Shown here: positions 47,983-59,829 of the stretch, one piece after another | Numbering within the stretch: position 1 is the first letter of the stretch | Layout of the letters: every line of letters begins with the position of its first letter | Assembly: GCA_024138025.1 (NCBI GenBank) | Contig: JAMXBD010000974.1 | Span: forward strand, 62,001-126,000 | Source: Combretum micranthum | Taxonomy: Eukaryota > Streptophyta > Magnoliopsida > Myrtales > Combretaceae | Length of the DNA: 64,000 nucleotides | Reading direction: 5' to 3' | Notes under the pieces: generated by a model | What the model was told of the DNA's origin: nothing | The model's database searches: none | What the model saw: the letters and a program-made list of their open reading frames with translations, nothing else | Program-made: the position numbers and the translations under genes

Positions 47983-48734
47983 TGATGCGATAAAGAACCA
48001 TGCCAACTTGTGACAGTGACTTGATATCTAGATTTGGGATTAGAATCTAGGATCGTCTAAGAAAGCTCGATAGAAACCGCGACCCACTGTTTATAACGAA
48101 ACAGGAATCTTGGTATAAGTGAATATGCCACAATCAAAGGTGGAAATTTCGATTGATAAGTAAGAGGTTTGAACGCCACGGATTAATGAAAATCCGATAA
48201 GTTCATATCATGTTCTATTAAGAACACTCATAGAGAGAAACTCTCAATCTCATTCGTAAAGAATAATATCATAATCTATCTTTTACAAAAGAGCTTTAGT
48301 CTATATATATAGACTTTCAAAAGAAACCCTAAAAAAAATAAAAACAAGGCATAAATACCCCTAAATAAAAACTTAAACACGGAATAAACATAAGTTTGTG
48401 TGAAGTAATTAAAGCTGGTTACGTTTGCTTGAATGCTAGCTAGTAGGCCAACAGCTTTGCCGTTGTAGGCCGGCGGCGTTGGCCAAGTAGGCCGCTGCTG
48501 CCACTGGATTTGAGGTGGTTCACATGTTGGTCTTGAGCTTCAAGGCTAGCGGCTTTTCATCCAAAACATGAAATTCTCCAATCTCTCGTGTCCTAAACTA
48601 TTTTGTAGGCTTGTTTTATTCGCTTGTCTTGTTTTTTAATCATTAGCTCCAGTCAACGAGCCTTCTATTCCCTGAAATGGATTGTTGATCTTGAAGTTAG
48701 TAGCTTCAATGACGATGCTTCCAGGATCACATCA
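47983..48734 (-). repeat. 5' LTR of the compact element
   Basis: TGATGTGATCC... on the minus strand, ending ...CGCATCA. It is slightly longer than its partner because of an extra GGCCGGCGGCG/GGCCGCTGCTG-type duplication near 48470-48500. Confidence 0.9.
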
Positions 48735-48739
48735 CATCT

Positions 48740-48975
48740 CATCATCCTTAGTTGCATTAATTTCTTGTTCAAAATCACCCGACTTAACCTTTTTGTGATC
48801 AAATGACATTGCTTCTTGGTTGTCATTTAAGGTTTCTATTAGGGTTTGAATCAGATTCAAATGATGTTTCTGGGTCATTAGCAATTTCAATATGGGTTTT
48901 TGACAATTTGGAGCAAGAAAACACTATTGAAACTCTAAATGATTTCCATGGAGCCATTGTTTTCTATTGTTTTAA
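48740..48975 (-). pseudogene. N-terminal part of the envelope-like frame
   Basis: ATG near 48958 on the minus strand opens MAPWKSFRVSIVFSCSK and continues THIEIANDPETSFESDSNPN to a stop. An adjacent frame then reads HKKVKSGDFEQEINATKDDE up to the insertion point at 48739 and resumes across the CATCT duplication at 46077 with MGDEEISKAELKHQ. It therefore belongs to the same gene as 45044-45959. Confidence 0.45.
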
Positions 48976-49329
48976 AGATTACACTCAAGAGGATTTTGTG
49001 TTTTAATAAAGACTAGGTTTTTGAATTATGTTAGAGACAATAAAGAAAAGATTTATATGAGGTGATATGGCTTCAATAATCCAACCAAAAAGAAATAAGA
49101 AATTATTATAATTATTTTTTATTAGATTTTAATTGTAAAAGGGATTACACATACCTATTTCATTTCTAATGTATTCAAATGTTATTTTATCTAGAGGTTT
49201 TATAAATATATCTAATGATTGATTTTCTATTTTAATATATGCTACTTAAAATGACCTTTTGTAAAATGATGTCTAATTTTTACATGCTTTGATCTTGAAT
49301 GACGTACAACACTTGTATTATCACATTTT

Positions 49330-49960
49330 ATAGGAATATTTTTGCACTCACAACCAGAATCAGGCAATTATTGTTTAATTCATAAAATTTGAGCACAACA
49401 ATTGCCAATTGAAACATACTCAGGTTCAACTGTTGATAGGGCTACAAAATTTTATTTCTTAGAAGGCCAAGACACTAACTTGTCCCCTAAAAATTAACAT
49501 GTACCAGATGTATTTTTTCTATCTTGCAACCAACATAGTCAGCATTTAAGTAACCAATTAAATCAACATTTTGATTTCTTGGATACCAGATTCCAAGTTT
49601 AGTGGTGCAAGATACATACGTGAAAATTCTTTTTACATTTGTTGAGTGTGTTTCAATTGGCATTATTTGAAATCTTGCACATATAGAAACAACAAACAAA
49701 CTATCAGGTTAAGAAGTAGTTAAGTATAACATAGATCCAATTAATCTTCTATATAATTTTCACTAACCTTTTTCCTATTGATATATGAATCTAACCTTAA
49801 TGAAGAAAACATTGGAGTAGCAGCTCCTTTGGCTTTTTCAAATCTAAACTTCTTTAACATCTGTTTTGAGTATTTTTCTTGATGCATAAAGATTCCACTT
49901 GGAGTTTGTTTGAGTTGAAGTCCGAGAAAGAAATTTAGTTCACCTATGAAGGACATCTCA
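49330..49960 (-). pseudogene. Copia RT C-terminus and RNase H remnant
   Basis: MSFIGELNFFLGLQLKQTPS then IFMHQEKYSKQMLKKF, a diagnostic copia RT connection, and KRIFTYVSCTTKLGIWYPRN followed by DLIGYLNADYVGCKI of RNase H. The catalytic SDAD of the family reads LNAD. Frameshifts separate the pieces. Confidence 0.75.
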
Positions 49961-49989
49961 AATTCAGCCTACATCATCTTAGAAAAGCT

Positions 49990-50560
49990 CTTGCAATGCT
50001 TTTAATTAGTAGAACCAAATATGATGTCATCAACATATATTTGTACTATAATAATATCATCTTCTATATGCTTAATAAACAAGGTTTTATCAACTTTTCC
50101 TCTTGTAGAATTGTTTTTAATTAGAAAATTACTTAATCTTTCATACCAAGCTTTATGAGATTATTTTAACCCATAAAGAGCCTTTTTAAGTTTGAAAACA
50201 TGATCTTCTTTGAAGGGATCTTCAAAACTAGGTAGTTGTTCTACATATACTTTCTCTTTTATAAAGCGATTTAAAAATACACTTTTAACATCCATTTGAA
50301 GAAGTTTAAAAATCTTTATAATAAGAATAGGCTAAGATGAGTTTGATAGTTTCTAACCTTACAACTGGAGCATATGTTTCATTGCAATCTTTACCTTCTT
50401 CTTGTGAGTAACCTTTAACCACCAGTCCTACTTTGTTTCTAACAATCTTACCATTCTCATCAAGCTTGTTCTTGAATGCCCATTTAGTGCCGATTATGGG
50501 CTTACCTTTTGGTCTTGGAACCAAAGTCTATACTTGATTCCTTTTAAATTGAGCAAGCTT
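49990..50560 (-). pseudogene. Copia reverse transcriptase, YVDD intact
   Basis: MVPRPKGKPIIGTKWAFKNK and GYSQEEGKDCNETYAPVVRL are the copia RT N-terminal blocks. Further on, QIYVDDIIFGSTN is visible (YVDD at 50026-50037). The lineage wording (NKLDENGKIVRNK, GYSQEEG) fits SIRE. Stops between blocks show inactivity. Confidence 0.8.
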
Positions 50561-50689
50561 TTCTTGCATGGCATTGATTCAACTGTTATCTAACAATGCC
50601 TGATTCAAAAAATTGGGTTCAACTTTAGATAATAAGCAAAATGATTTTCAATAACATCCAGCTTTGATCGAGATTTAAAAGATTTGGGA

Positions 50690-50970
50690 TTAACTTGTAA
50701 AGGTTCTAATGTACCTTCTTTTAAACCATTTGATAAAGATTCTAGCACCTTCTGCACTAGGTTCTTGTGAACTCTCTGCTTTAGGTTCTAGAGGTACTTT
50801 AGTCATATCTTGTAATTCTTGTTGAGATTTTAAATTGTCATCCCTAATTTTATTTATTAATATATCATCATCAGAATCATCACATTCTATATTTTCAACA
50901 AATTTAACATTTATTAATTCTGCCACAACTCTAGGTACTTTATTAAAAACACAAAAAGCCTTACCATTTG
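50690..50970 (-). pseudogene. Copia integrase C-terminus to RT linker
   Basis: Reads NGKAFCVFNKVPRVVAELIN, the end of the integrase domain ('SSKAYRVFNKRT' in relatives), followed by an acidic linker with DDSDDDILINKI and a Ser/Glu-rich part. Its upstream half lies on the far side of the solo LTR, at 54325. Confidence 0.7.
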
Positions 50971-50975
50971 GGGAG

Positions 50976-53900
50976 TGTAACACCCCAAGAATTTAATTCG
51001 ATAATTTAGTCGATTAAGGAGCTATCACCACGTATAATACTCTAAAGTATTACACGCTCAGGATTCCTTAAAAGATTTTGTTTATGTTAAACATTGCTAC
51101 TCATTTTTAGGTTATAAAATCATTCAGTTAGATTCTGGCAACAATTGGGTTTAGCAGTAGAAATAAATTTTATAAAACAATTTCGAAATAAAGATATTTC
51201 AAAACTTCCACCCTCTTAAGTGGAAAGTTATTCAATTAAACAAAGCTTTGCAAAAGTTTGATTACAAAACATGAGCTCCACTATGCCCTTTAAAGAATAT
51301 AACAAGTTTAAATCATAAATCCAGCTCTCACTAATACAAAACAAAAATAAATAAAATAACTAAATTACATCCACACTCCTACTCACTCCATTCATCCATA
51401 AACTCTCTTCGAATCATCACAAGTGCCCAAAACCCAAGTCAAGCATCATCAACATCATCCATCATCATCAACTAGGGACACCATCATCATCTTCATCAAA
51501 TCATCATTAACATCATCATCATCTCAATATATCACCTGGAGAAAAGAAAAATAACAACAATAATGAGTCGAAGCTCATTACATAGTAACACAAGCACACA
51601 TAGAGTGACACGCAAGCTTAACTAAATGCAATGCATCAACAAAAGATTATTATCTTTTCTTTAAAGTAAACAAACAGCACGGGAATATTCAAACTCCGGA
51701 CAACAGCGATAGTGCAGAAACCTGGGTAACGATCACTATGCTCAGGGGGTTGATAAGCAGCCTGAATACTTATATTTCCTAAATAAATCTATCCATAAAC
51801 AAGGAAAAATAGCTTCATCCAGGGTTAACAGTCGTTACACAACTCTACTTAAACTTAGTCCACAACATGAAACTAGTTCACTCGTTCCCATAAACATTAA
51901 ACTAAACCATGGTATTTCCCTCCAAGTTTAAGTAAATGTTACGCCGATACTATTCTCCCTATCAGCTACCCGCTGAGCCACTAATGAAAGTCGTTGCATC
52001 ATGATGAGTGGCCTAAGCGCTTAAAACAATTGTGTCATTGCATCATGACAAGGTGCCGCTCCTCGAACCGGATACCAATCTTCCACTCCAGGGCAAGAAT
52101 TGGATTTGAACAGTGGAAAACACAACCAGCACTCATCAATTGTTAAGCCAAGTTTAAGTTCTTAATCCATTTTAGATGCCTATCTTAACATCCAACACAT
52201 AAGTTACTGCGTACCTTGAATATGAAATCCAAATAGAGTCCTAGAAGGTAGGGCAGAAGCTATCTCAGTAGATATATCTCATATCTACCACTAGTTCAAG
52301 AAAGAACTCTTATAAGAACCTAAACTATTTAACCACTTTTAAGAACTTAAATTAACATCCACTTCATCAAACTCATATAAGAACTTAAGCTATTTATCCA
52401 TTCATCTCAAACTCATTTTATTAAAACCCTATTTAATCAGACACTAAACAGGAACCCCACTATGGTTGCGAATATCGCCCCACCAAAATACGGATAGTTC
52501 TCCTTTGTCTGTCAAAGTATTTCTTTTCACTTCATTTATCATATCCTATTACAAAGACTTCAACAAAGAACTCATATACAAAAACATTAATATCTAAAGC
52601 AAACAAACATTTAAAAGAAGACACTCCTCATTATATTCAATGATCTCTCTAACATGTCAACCTAATTCAATTATTAGATATTAAACTCATTTTTACTTAA
52701 TCTTAGCCAAATTGATTAGAATTAGTCATTTAAGTCATTTACTAAGCTAAGGTGATTAAACGATATCAATGTAATTCATTTTAACTCATTCAAGTTCATT
52801 TAGCCAAGTTGAACCTAGATTATCAAGTTCATTTTTATAGCTAACTTCCATATTTAATCCAAGTTATTAATTAAATCTACAAATCTACTAAACTCATGTT
52901 GATTTATATCAATTAACTTATATGACACATCAAATATCACTTATCTATCTCATTCTAGCTCAAAAAGATCCATTTCCTAAGCAAAAACACATTTAACAAA
53001 CAACAAGTTTTAAACTTTGTTTATAAAAATGTAGCAGTTGAAAAGAAGTCAAATTTGAGCATTGATTCGTTTGGAATTTGTAAAAACTTAAAACAAGAAA
53101 ATTTTAGATCTCCTTTTAATCTTTCCAACGCAATTCGAATCACCTCAATCAGAGATTAGATGAAAAAGTTATGATCAAATTATGAAAACATGTCAAAGCT
53201 GCAGGGGACTTACCACGCCATTTAGGTCGCTCGTGAGGAGGAAAAATCACATGATCAAAGCATTCCACACCCCCTATCTCGCCCGTGATTTGCCCCCTGT
53301 CACTTGTTATGAATATCCTTTGTTTTCAAAACTCATTTTTACACATTTTCATCAACTTATACACCTCCTACATCAATTCTAACATCAAATAAACACCTAT
53401 AACAACCTCTAACACTTCAAACTTCATCCAACAACATCAAACAAATCCAAACTTCATCAAATCCCAACTTCCACTATTCATCATCTTCCTCATCTACTCA
53501 ACTTCCATCAATATTAATCCAACATATACAAATGTAAACAACACTTCAAACTCAATTCAACATCAATTCATCAATTACAATTATAAATAACAAAGAAAAC
53601 AAAGAGACATAGAAATAGAAAACTTAGCTTTAAACTTACTCATGTAATTCTTCTTCTCCTTCTTGATTCAATTTGGTTTATCTTCTCCTATCTTCATCTT
53701 TTACTTGATTTCTCTCTTATTCCTTTTGAAAGTGAGATTTGGGGAGATGAATTTGAGAGATTGAAGAGAGAAAAGAGAGAAAGAAAAAAGAACGAAAGGG
53801 AGAGAGAGAGAGAGAGACGAATTTTGAAAGGGAAAAGAAAAAAATAAAGAGCAGGGAGGAAAATGAAAAAAAAAGGAAAGGAAAATATAAAGGTATTTTC

Positions 53901-54319
53901 AAAATAGGGTATTAAATTTAGAACTATCATATTAATATTTATAGTTCTACAAATATTTAGGGAATGATTTCGGAACCATTAAGTTAGAAAATAAGAACTT
54001 AATTTAGAATTTATTTTAGATAAAAGATATTTAATTTGAGTTCAGGTTTAAGAACTAATGTTTTTGTACAAGCAAATGAACTCAATTTTTGTAAAGATTT
54101 GGGAATTAGTATTTAGGCTAAGAATCAAGCGTTTTGGAATCCTCTAAACATTTTAAATAACATGTTTAGAGATTTTAGGAATTTAAATTCTCAAATTCAA
54201 CTTAATTATTTACTAATCTAATTATTTCAACTTGTTTAATTATCCTATAATTCATTTAACTTATTCCAATTTGTCTAAACTCAATTTCTAATATATATAT
54301 AGAGATTTGTGTCATTTCA
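50976..54319 (-). mobile_element. 3.34-kb solo LTR inserted in the copia integrase
   Basis: Bounded by TG...CA (TGTAACACCCC on the left, GTCATTTCA on the right) and by the exact 5-bp duplication GGGAG (50971-50975 and 54320-54324). Removing it restores integrase text (FLGNS then PNGKAF). A minus-strand TATA-like CTTTATATTTTCC near 53890 with a CT-rich leader gives the orientation. The 3' end ...GGGGTGTTACA is typical of long plant gypsy LTRs. No internal domain, primer-binding site or second LTR was found. Confidence 0.85.
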
Positions 54320-54324
54320 GGGAG

Positions 54325-55250
54325 TTACCAAGAAATATTCTTTCATCAACTCGTTCATTGAATTTACCAAGATTAAGTTCTATTTTCTTGATATAACACT
54401 TACTGCCAAACACATAAAAATATGAGACATTTGGCTTCTTTTCTTTGTCAGTCTCATAGGTTGTTTTCTATGTCAAAGGTCTCATATAAACACAGTTAAT
54501 AATATAAAATGAAGTAGATGTAGCTTTAGCCCAACAATATTGTGCAATACCACTTTCATTTAACAAGCTTTAGGTCATTTCTTAAAACTCTATTCTTTCT
54601 TTCGACAATACCATTTTATTATGATGTGTAAGATGCAAAGAAATTATGATTAATTCCTTTTTGTTCACAAAAATTAATAAAACTTTTATTTTCACATTCT
54701 TTACCATGATTTATTCCTAAACTTACTATCTTTGTCCTTTTTTATTTTCTACTTGCCTAGAAAACTTTTCAAAAACGTTACATTTATTTTTTAAGAACAA
54801 CACCCATGTAAATTTAGAGAAATCATCAACAACACAAGACTGTACTTATTACCTCCTAAGCTTAACGTGCTTGTAGAACTAAACAAATCAAGATGCAACA
54901 ACTCTAAAGGTCTTTTTGTAGAAATCATAATTATTATTTATGAGCAAATGAAACCATTTTGTTCTTTAAACATGTATTACATTTTATATCATTTTTAACA
55001 GAAATTTTAAGTAAACCATTGGCCAATTTTAATTTACAAAGCTTTTTAAATTGAGAAAAACTAACTTGACCAAGCTTCTTAAACGTCACAAAAGAATTAC
55101 CTTGCATAGATAGAAAACATCTTTCAACATTAACTTTTTTAGGTTCAAACATGTAAATATTTCTTGAAAAAACCTTTAGATAATTTTTCATCGTTCTCAT
55201 CATAGGCTTCAATTTTATCCTTACCAAAGATCATCATGTATCTTTGTCAT
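54325..55250 (-). pseudogene. Copia integrase: pre-integrase zinc domain and catalytic core
   Basis: LGQVSFSQFKKLCKLKLANG and IKCNTCLKNKMVSFAHK correspond to the GAG-pre-integrase domain (LGHxSxxxL...CxxC); the usual histidine is replaced (LGQ). Downstream, RPLELLHLDLFSSTST holds the first catalytic Asp region, then DDFSKF-type text after a frameshift, and near 54325-54390 LGKFNERVDERIFLGNS. It ends at the solo LTR. Confidence 0.75.
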
Positions 55251-55289
55251 ATAGTTGGCTTATGCTTAAGAGATTATGTTTAAGATCTT

Positions 55290-55470
55290 TTACCAAAGAA
55301 ACATTTCAGTTGTTGTTAGTGGAAATTCTATAGTACCAGTAGCCATTATCTTTACTTTACTATCATCACTAAACTTTACATATCTTCCATCTTTCCACTA
55401 TTGTTGTGAACAACAAAGCATCTCCTGACATGTCTCTTAAGCACCCACTATCAAAGTATCAAAGTCTTTT
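55290..55470 (-). pseudogene. Copia protease remnant
   Basis: DSGCLRDMSGDALLFTT matches the copia protease block LDSGCSRHMTGD..LF, with the DSG active site retained, followed by KIMATGTIEFPL. Stops lie on both sides. It sits between the gag zinc knuckle and integrase, the usual order. Confidence 0.65.
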
Positions 55471-55599
55471 TAATCTTGATCTGTGTTCCTGCATTCATAA
55501 CAAGTGATCGAACCAATTTAGGAACCCAAAATAGCTTAGATCCTCTATAATTTAAGCTCATATTAGTTTGGTCTTTAGCTTGTTGTTAATTGAGCTTAT

Positions 55600-57337
55600 T
55601 ATTTTCATAATAGCAATGTTTTTCAATATGTCCATATTTATTGCAAAAGAAACATGCACAAGGGTTAGGTCTTACTGGTCTTCTTTGATATTGATTTGAC
55701 CGTTGATATTGATATGGACTTACCATTCTTCATTGATACTGATAATTATATGTTCTAGCATATCCTCTAATATACCCTTTGTGATATCCTCTATAATTAC
55801 TTTTGTAATTTTGTCTAGGATATCTTTTGACATACTTTCCATCTTATTCAACAAATTTATTATTTGCATGCACTTTATCGTTTTTATTCTTCTCTTTTTG
55901 TTACTTGTATCAACATTATCTTTAGTGATTGGTTCCTTTCCTTTCACAAATATTGTTTTCTTAGGTTAACTTGAAGATTTAGCTGTTATAACCCAGCCCT
56001 TCCTTTGAATTACTCATTCTTTGAGATGATATCAAATTTTGCAACTTCTCATCACTTTCAAAAAATTTACTAAACATGGAATTCAAATCTTTTGAAACAC
56101 CATCTATTCTTACTTTATGATTCTTAATTTCTTTTTGCAAGGTATTATTTTCCTCAGATAACATATCTTGAGTTTTATGTAAACTTTTATTATCCATGTG
56201 CAACATTTCTGTATCATATTTAAGAATATCATTTTCATCAAGCAACAACTGATTTGTTTGACATACAGCTACTTTTTTCATTTTTCAAGGAATCTATCTT
56301 TTCATTAGCCTTAAACAGAGCCTTTAATAGTTGTTTAACTTGTTTTTTTTAAACTATCAAGTATTTCATTTTCAGATTCAAAAGATATCTTAGATAAAGC
56401 CATGAAGCACAAATTTGCTTCTTCATCATCCACTAATTCAACATCTAACACTACTTCTGACTCTTCTAGATCACTCCATGTTGCCATGAGAGCTTTTTGT
56501 TTCTTTTTGTATTCCTCTATCTTTTTTGGCAATACAAGACATATTACAGGACACTCGTACTTGATATGTCTTGTTTCTTAGATTCAAAGCACATAATCTC
56601 CTTTCCCTTTTCCTTCCTTTCATCTTTTTCTTTGAACATTTTTCATGCATCATACTTATAAAGATCATTAGCAAAACTATTGCTTTGGTTAGAACGCTTA
56701 CTTTTTCCTTTCATCAGCTTCATAAGTCTTCTCACAAGAAATCCTACATCCTCACATTCATCATCAATTTTAGAATCCTTCTTAGACTCTAGATCATTTT
56801 CAACAGCTTTGACTCAGAGTCAACTTGTCCAAGTAATGAGCCTCTTCAATTGCATTAGTCTTGGAATCCCATGAACCAGGCAAAATCCTCAAGATCTTTC
56901 TTACTAACTCTCTGTCATCAAATTTCTTTCTAAGCAAAGCAAGTTCGTTAATAATTAAAGTAAAATGATTAAAACTGTCAAAGATACTTTCATTAGTTTT
57001 GACTCGAAATAGTGGCACCTTCATAGGTCTCATATAGCTTATCCCATATTTCTTTTGCTATTGAACATGATGATACCATGGCAAAGACAGATTCAAAAAT
57101 GCTCATCAAGATTTCGTTCTTGGCATTATTTTTCAATTCAACTCTTTTCTTTTCATCCTCTGTGAGTATTGGACTATCTCCAAGCACAAGTTCTCAATCG
57201 CCATACTGAATGATCTCCCATGAGGTGAAGCTTATGGCCTTAATATAAGTTTCCATCCTATATCTCCAATAAGGAAAATTAGTGCCATCAAAGAGTGGAA
57301 TATGATTTGATGCAATAGTGATTGTGTTTTCATCCAT
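55600..57337 (-). pseudogene. Copia gag with CCHC zinc knuckle
   Basis: ATG 57337 opens MDENTITIASNHIPLFDGTN and continues FPYWRYRMETYIKAI, the standard copia gag start. KEIWDKLYETYEG and ELVRKILRILPGSWDSKTNA follow after a frameshift, then a coiled-coil tract (LHKTQDMLSEENNTLQKEIK) ending SSQRMSNSKEGLGY. The knuckle CFFCNKYGHIEKHC (55614-55653) keeps CX2CX4HX4C. The long coil before a conserved GLGY-type motif is typical of SIRE gag. Stops such as that after QYGD make it a pseudogene. Confidence 0.8.
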
Positions 57338-57370
57338 TTCAATCAAACTCTTAAATTAAAAGAGCTCCCA

Positions 57371-57383
57371 CTCTAATACCAAA
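57371..57383 (-). other. Primer-binding site of the copia element
   Basis: TTTGGTATTAGAG on the minus strand directly follows the 5' LTR end ...GGTACCTGCA and is complementary to initiator tRNA-Met with one mismatch. Gag starts only about 35 bp later. Confidence 0.75.
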
Positions 57384-59628
57384 TGCAGGTACCAGTTAAA
57401 AAACAAGATGGGAAGGTTGAATTGTTGGTTTTTGAAAACTTTTCAAAATTTTTAAACGTGGAAAGCACAATCAAGGAATAAATGCGATGCAATTAAAAGA
57501 TAAAAAATTAAAGTGAAGAAAATAAACGAGGCCAACGATTTAAAAAGGTTCTTCCTTGTAAGCCAATTCTCTCTTCTAACTCCATTGCTAAGGTCTTCTA
57601 CACCAGTCACTCCACTAATCCAATGACTAATTAAGGGATTGCAAACACTAATGTTATCTTACTCTATCTCGCAAGCCTTACACCTAGGCTAATCATACAA
57701 CTACAAGATACTAAGATGTAATCTTCTCACTTAAACGCCCAACCTAACTCTCAAAATAAAGAGTCTGGATAATTTAATAAGCTATAATAGAATCTTGAGA
57801 AATAAAATGCAAAAACGCAAGTAAGGTAGCTTCTTAAATGAGTTTTAAAAATAAGCTCTAGATAAATATCACTAGTAAAATATATGACTTGAGCGTGTGT
57901 TCTTCTTTGGATTTTGAGCTCCATCTCTATTTAAATTGCTTCTATAACATCTTTCTAGATTTCATCTTAGAAAGTTCTTCATAGATATCTTCAAAAAGGA
58001 TAATCTCTATCAAGGATGGATGTAGGATTGGAAAGTTAGGGGGGGGTTGCATGAGCATTATCAATTTTGTCAAAATCATTAAATTCATAATATTATTATA
58101 AAAAGGACAAATTATAGCTTTAACGTATTAATTTTGAAAAAGAAAAAAAAATTGTAAGTTATAATTGAAAATAATGCTCTTATAATATAGTGATATTAAC
58201 ATTAATCTCCTAATGTGATGGACAAGGTTCTAATCTCCTTCTCCATTATGTTTGTTGAAATAAAATGAAAAATAATATACAAGTTACAACATATATTTAA
58301 TCAACTAGACATAAGTATTAAAATCACAATATGAAGTTTATTAATAATAATATATATTACACTTAAAACACATATTATATCATAAATGACATATATAAAT
58401 AATATATGTTATGCATAACACATAATAATATTATGCCTTAGGTGTTATATATACATAAATTTTGCTAATGTAATAGATTACATAATGAATAAAAAGAGAA
58501 AAAAAATTTAAAAAATCAATAATTATGATAAAAAAAAAGGGCATGATGAATAAAAAATTAGTAGGTACATAGACCGTTTATTTGCTAAAGTAATAGATTA
58601 TATGGTGAATAAAAGAGGGAAAAAATTAAATTGGTTATAAGTATAATAGACTCTGAAGGAAAGAGAAAAGGAAAAAAACTGAAACAATTAACATTAAATC
58701 AATAGCAAATTTATTGTTGCCTACAGTTTGATCGACGTTAATCATATTTTCATTTAATGCAATGTGATGTGGGTGTATGATATAACACATATCCTCTTTC
58801 ATTACAATGTGAACATTGGATATTAGATGAGGCCAAACATGGTGAAATAATGGGCTAAGAGACCGTTAGTTATGCTAAGGTGATGAAAGACTAATGTGTA
58901 GAACTTTTATTTGGCTTGGGGCTTCTTGAATCTTGAACATTTGTAGCTTGATAATATCCCACAATATCTAGTTATACTTATCTTGATGTTGTCTCCATAC
59001 TTCGAAAAAAATAACTCGATTTATCCCTTGATTATGTTGTTGTTGCTTCATTTGAAATTTGAAAAAAACTCCTAAAAAGGAGGCTCATTATCTTTTGCTA
59101 CCAAAAGAGGTCCGCAAACTTTGGAGGTGATATGTAGATTAACTTCTTATCCGCATTTTATCAATAAGTTTAGATAAGCTTTATCTTCAATTGTTGTCTT
59201 TGATGAAATTCTTCCTTCATGTCTGTAAATACTCTTCTGACAATGTAAATAACAATCTAAAAATAATAAATTTACTTGGCTTCATCAAATTCAAATTTCA
59301 ACCCAAAATATTACCCCTATGGATTTAATCCTCATTGAGTGGAACTCATTAGATGCATTACCTAAATATATCTAATAAAGTAGAGTTGGGTCTTTATTAA
59401 GTATTTTGATCCTTGTTCAAGATAAAAGCAGCTTGATGCGTATATTGTTTTTTATATTAAGTTCTAAGTCTCTTGTGTAGGTTTTAACATATGTTCTTGT
59501 AAAGTTTCTGAAAAATATTCAAGCAAACCTTCTATTATGCAATACTAAACTGTACACTTGATTAAATAGATTAGATATCTTTGATTCCATTTTGTTACCA
59601 TCAAAACTATTAAGGGAATATCTTAACA
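57384..59628 (-). repeat. 5' LTR of the SIRE-like copia element, carrying a 0.9-kb insert
   Basis: On the minus strand it starts TGTTAAGATATTCCC and ends ...CTGGTACCTGCA. Without the insert (58011-58919) it is about 1.34 kb and aligns with 36063-37356 (about 1.29 kb). Confidence 0.8.
57384..59628 (-). promoter_or_regulatory. Copia LTR promoter region (location within LTR not resolved)
   Basis: The LTR should contain the element's promoter. A clear TATA box could not be picked out from the AT-rich background, so only the LTR extent is given. Confidence 0.2.
58011..58919. mobile_element. 0.9-kb unclassified insert in the copia 5' LTR
   Basis: Absent from the other LTR copy, where AATCTCTAT runs straight into AGCTTCTTGAATC. 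The insert begins CAAGGATGGATGTAGG with a G(8) run nearby and ends TTGGCTTGGG. It is extremely AT-rich with ATATAATATATG-type runs. No coding, no convincing target duplication or inverted ends. Confidence 0.6.
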
Positions 59629-59829
59629 GATCCTTTTCATCATTTCCTTATTTTACTTCACACGGATTCAATTCCTCTAAAAAGTTTTAATTTTTATTGT
59701 GGTGGTTTTCAACCAATTTTTATTGTTTTTAATTTATTTTTTCCTTTTGTTATCATATTTTTATTGTTTAAGGAAAACATTCATAATTTTTTTAATATTC
59801 TCTAATTTAATATATAATATTTAGTGATA

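Larger units (their letters stand above)
46078..48734 (-). mobile_element. Complete compact chromovirus-like element retaining only protease remnants
   Basis: Two LTRs (46078-46804 and 47983-48734) begin TGATG and end CATCA, and are flanked by the exact 5-bp duplication CATCT (46073-46077 and 48735-48739). A primer-binding site TTTGGTATAAGAGC directly abuts the right LTR and the polypurine tract GAAGAAGGAGGGAA directly abuts the left LTR on the minus strand. The 1.18-kb interior encodes only fragments: a retropepsin-like piece and a charged stretch. All signals needed in cis are present, so it could have been mobilised by a partner element. Confidence 0.88.

Noticed and set aside
51460..51535. 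CATCAT-rich stretch as a CRISPR-like or coding repeat
   Set aside because: It is an irregular trinucleotide-rich microsatellite inside the solo LTR, without spacers or an open frame.
53694..53930. Phe/Ser/Leu-rich membrane-like frame on the minus strand
   Set aside because: It is a translation of the CT-rich leader region of the solo LTR.
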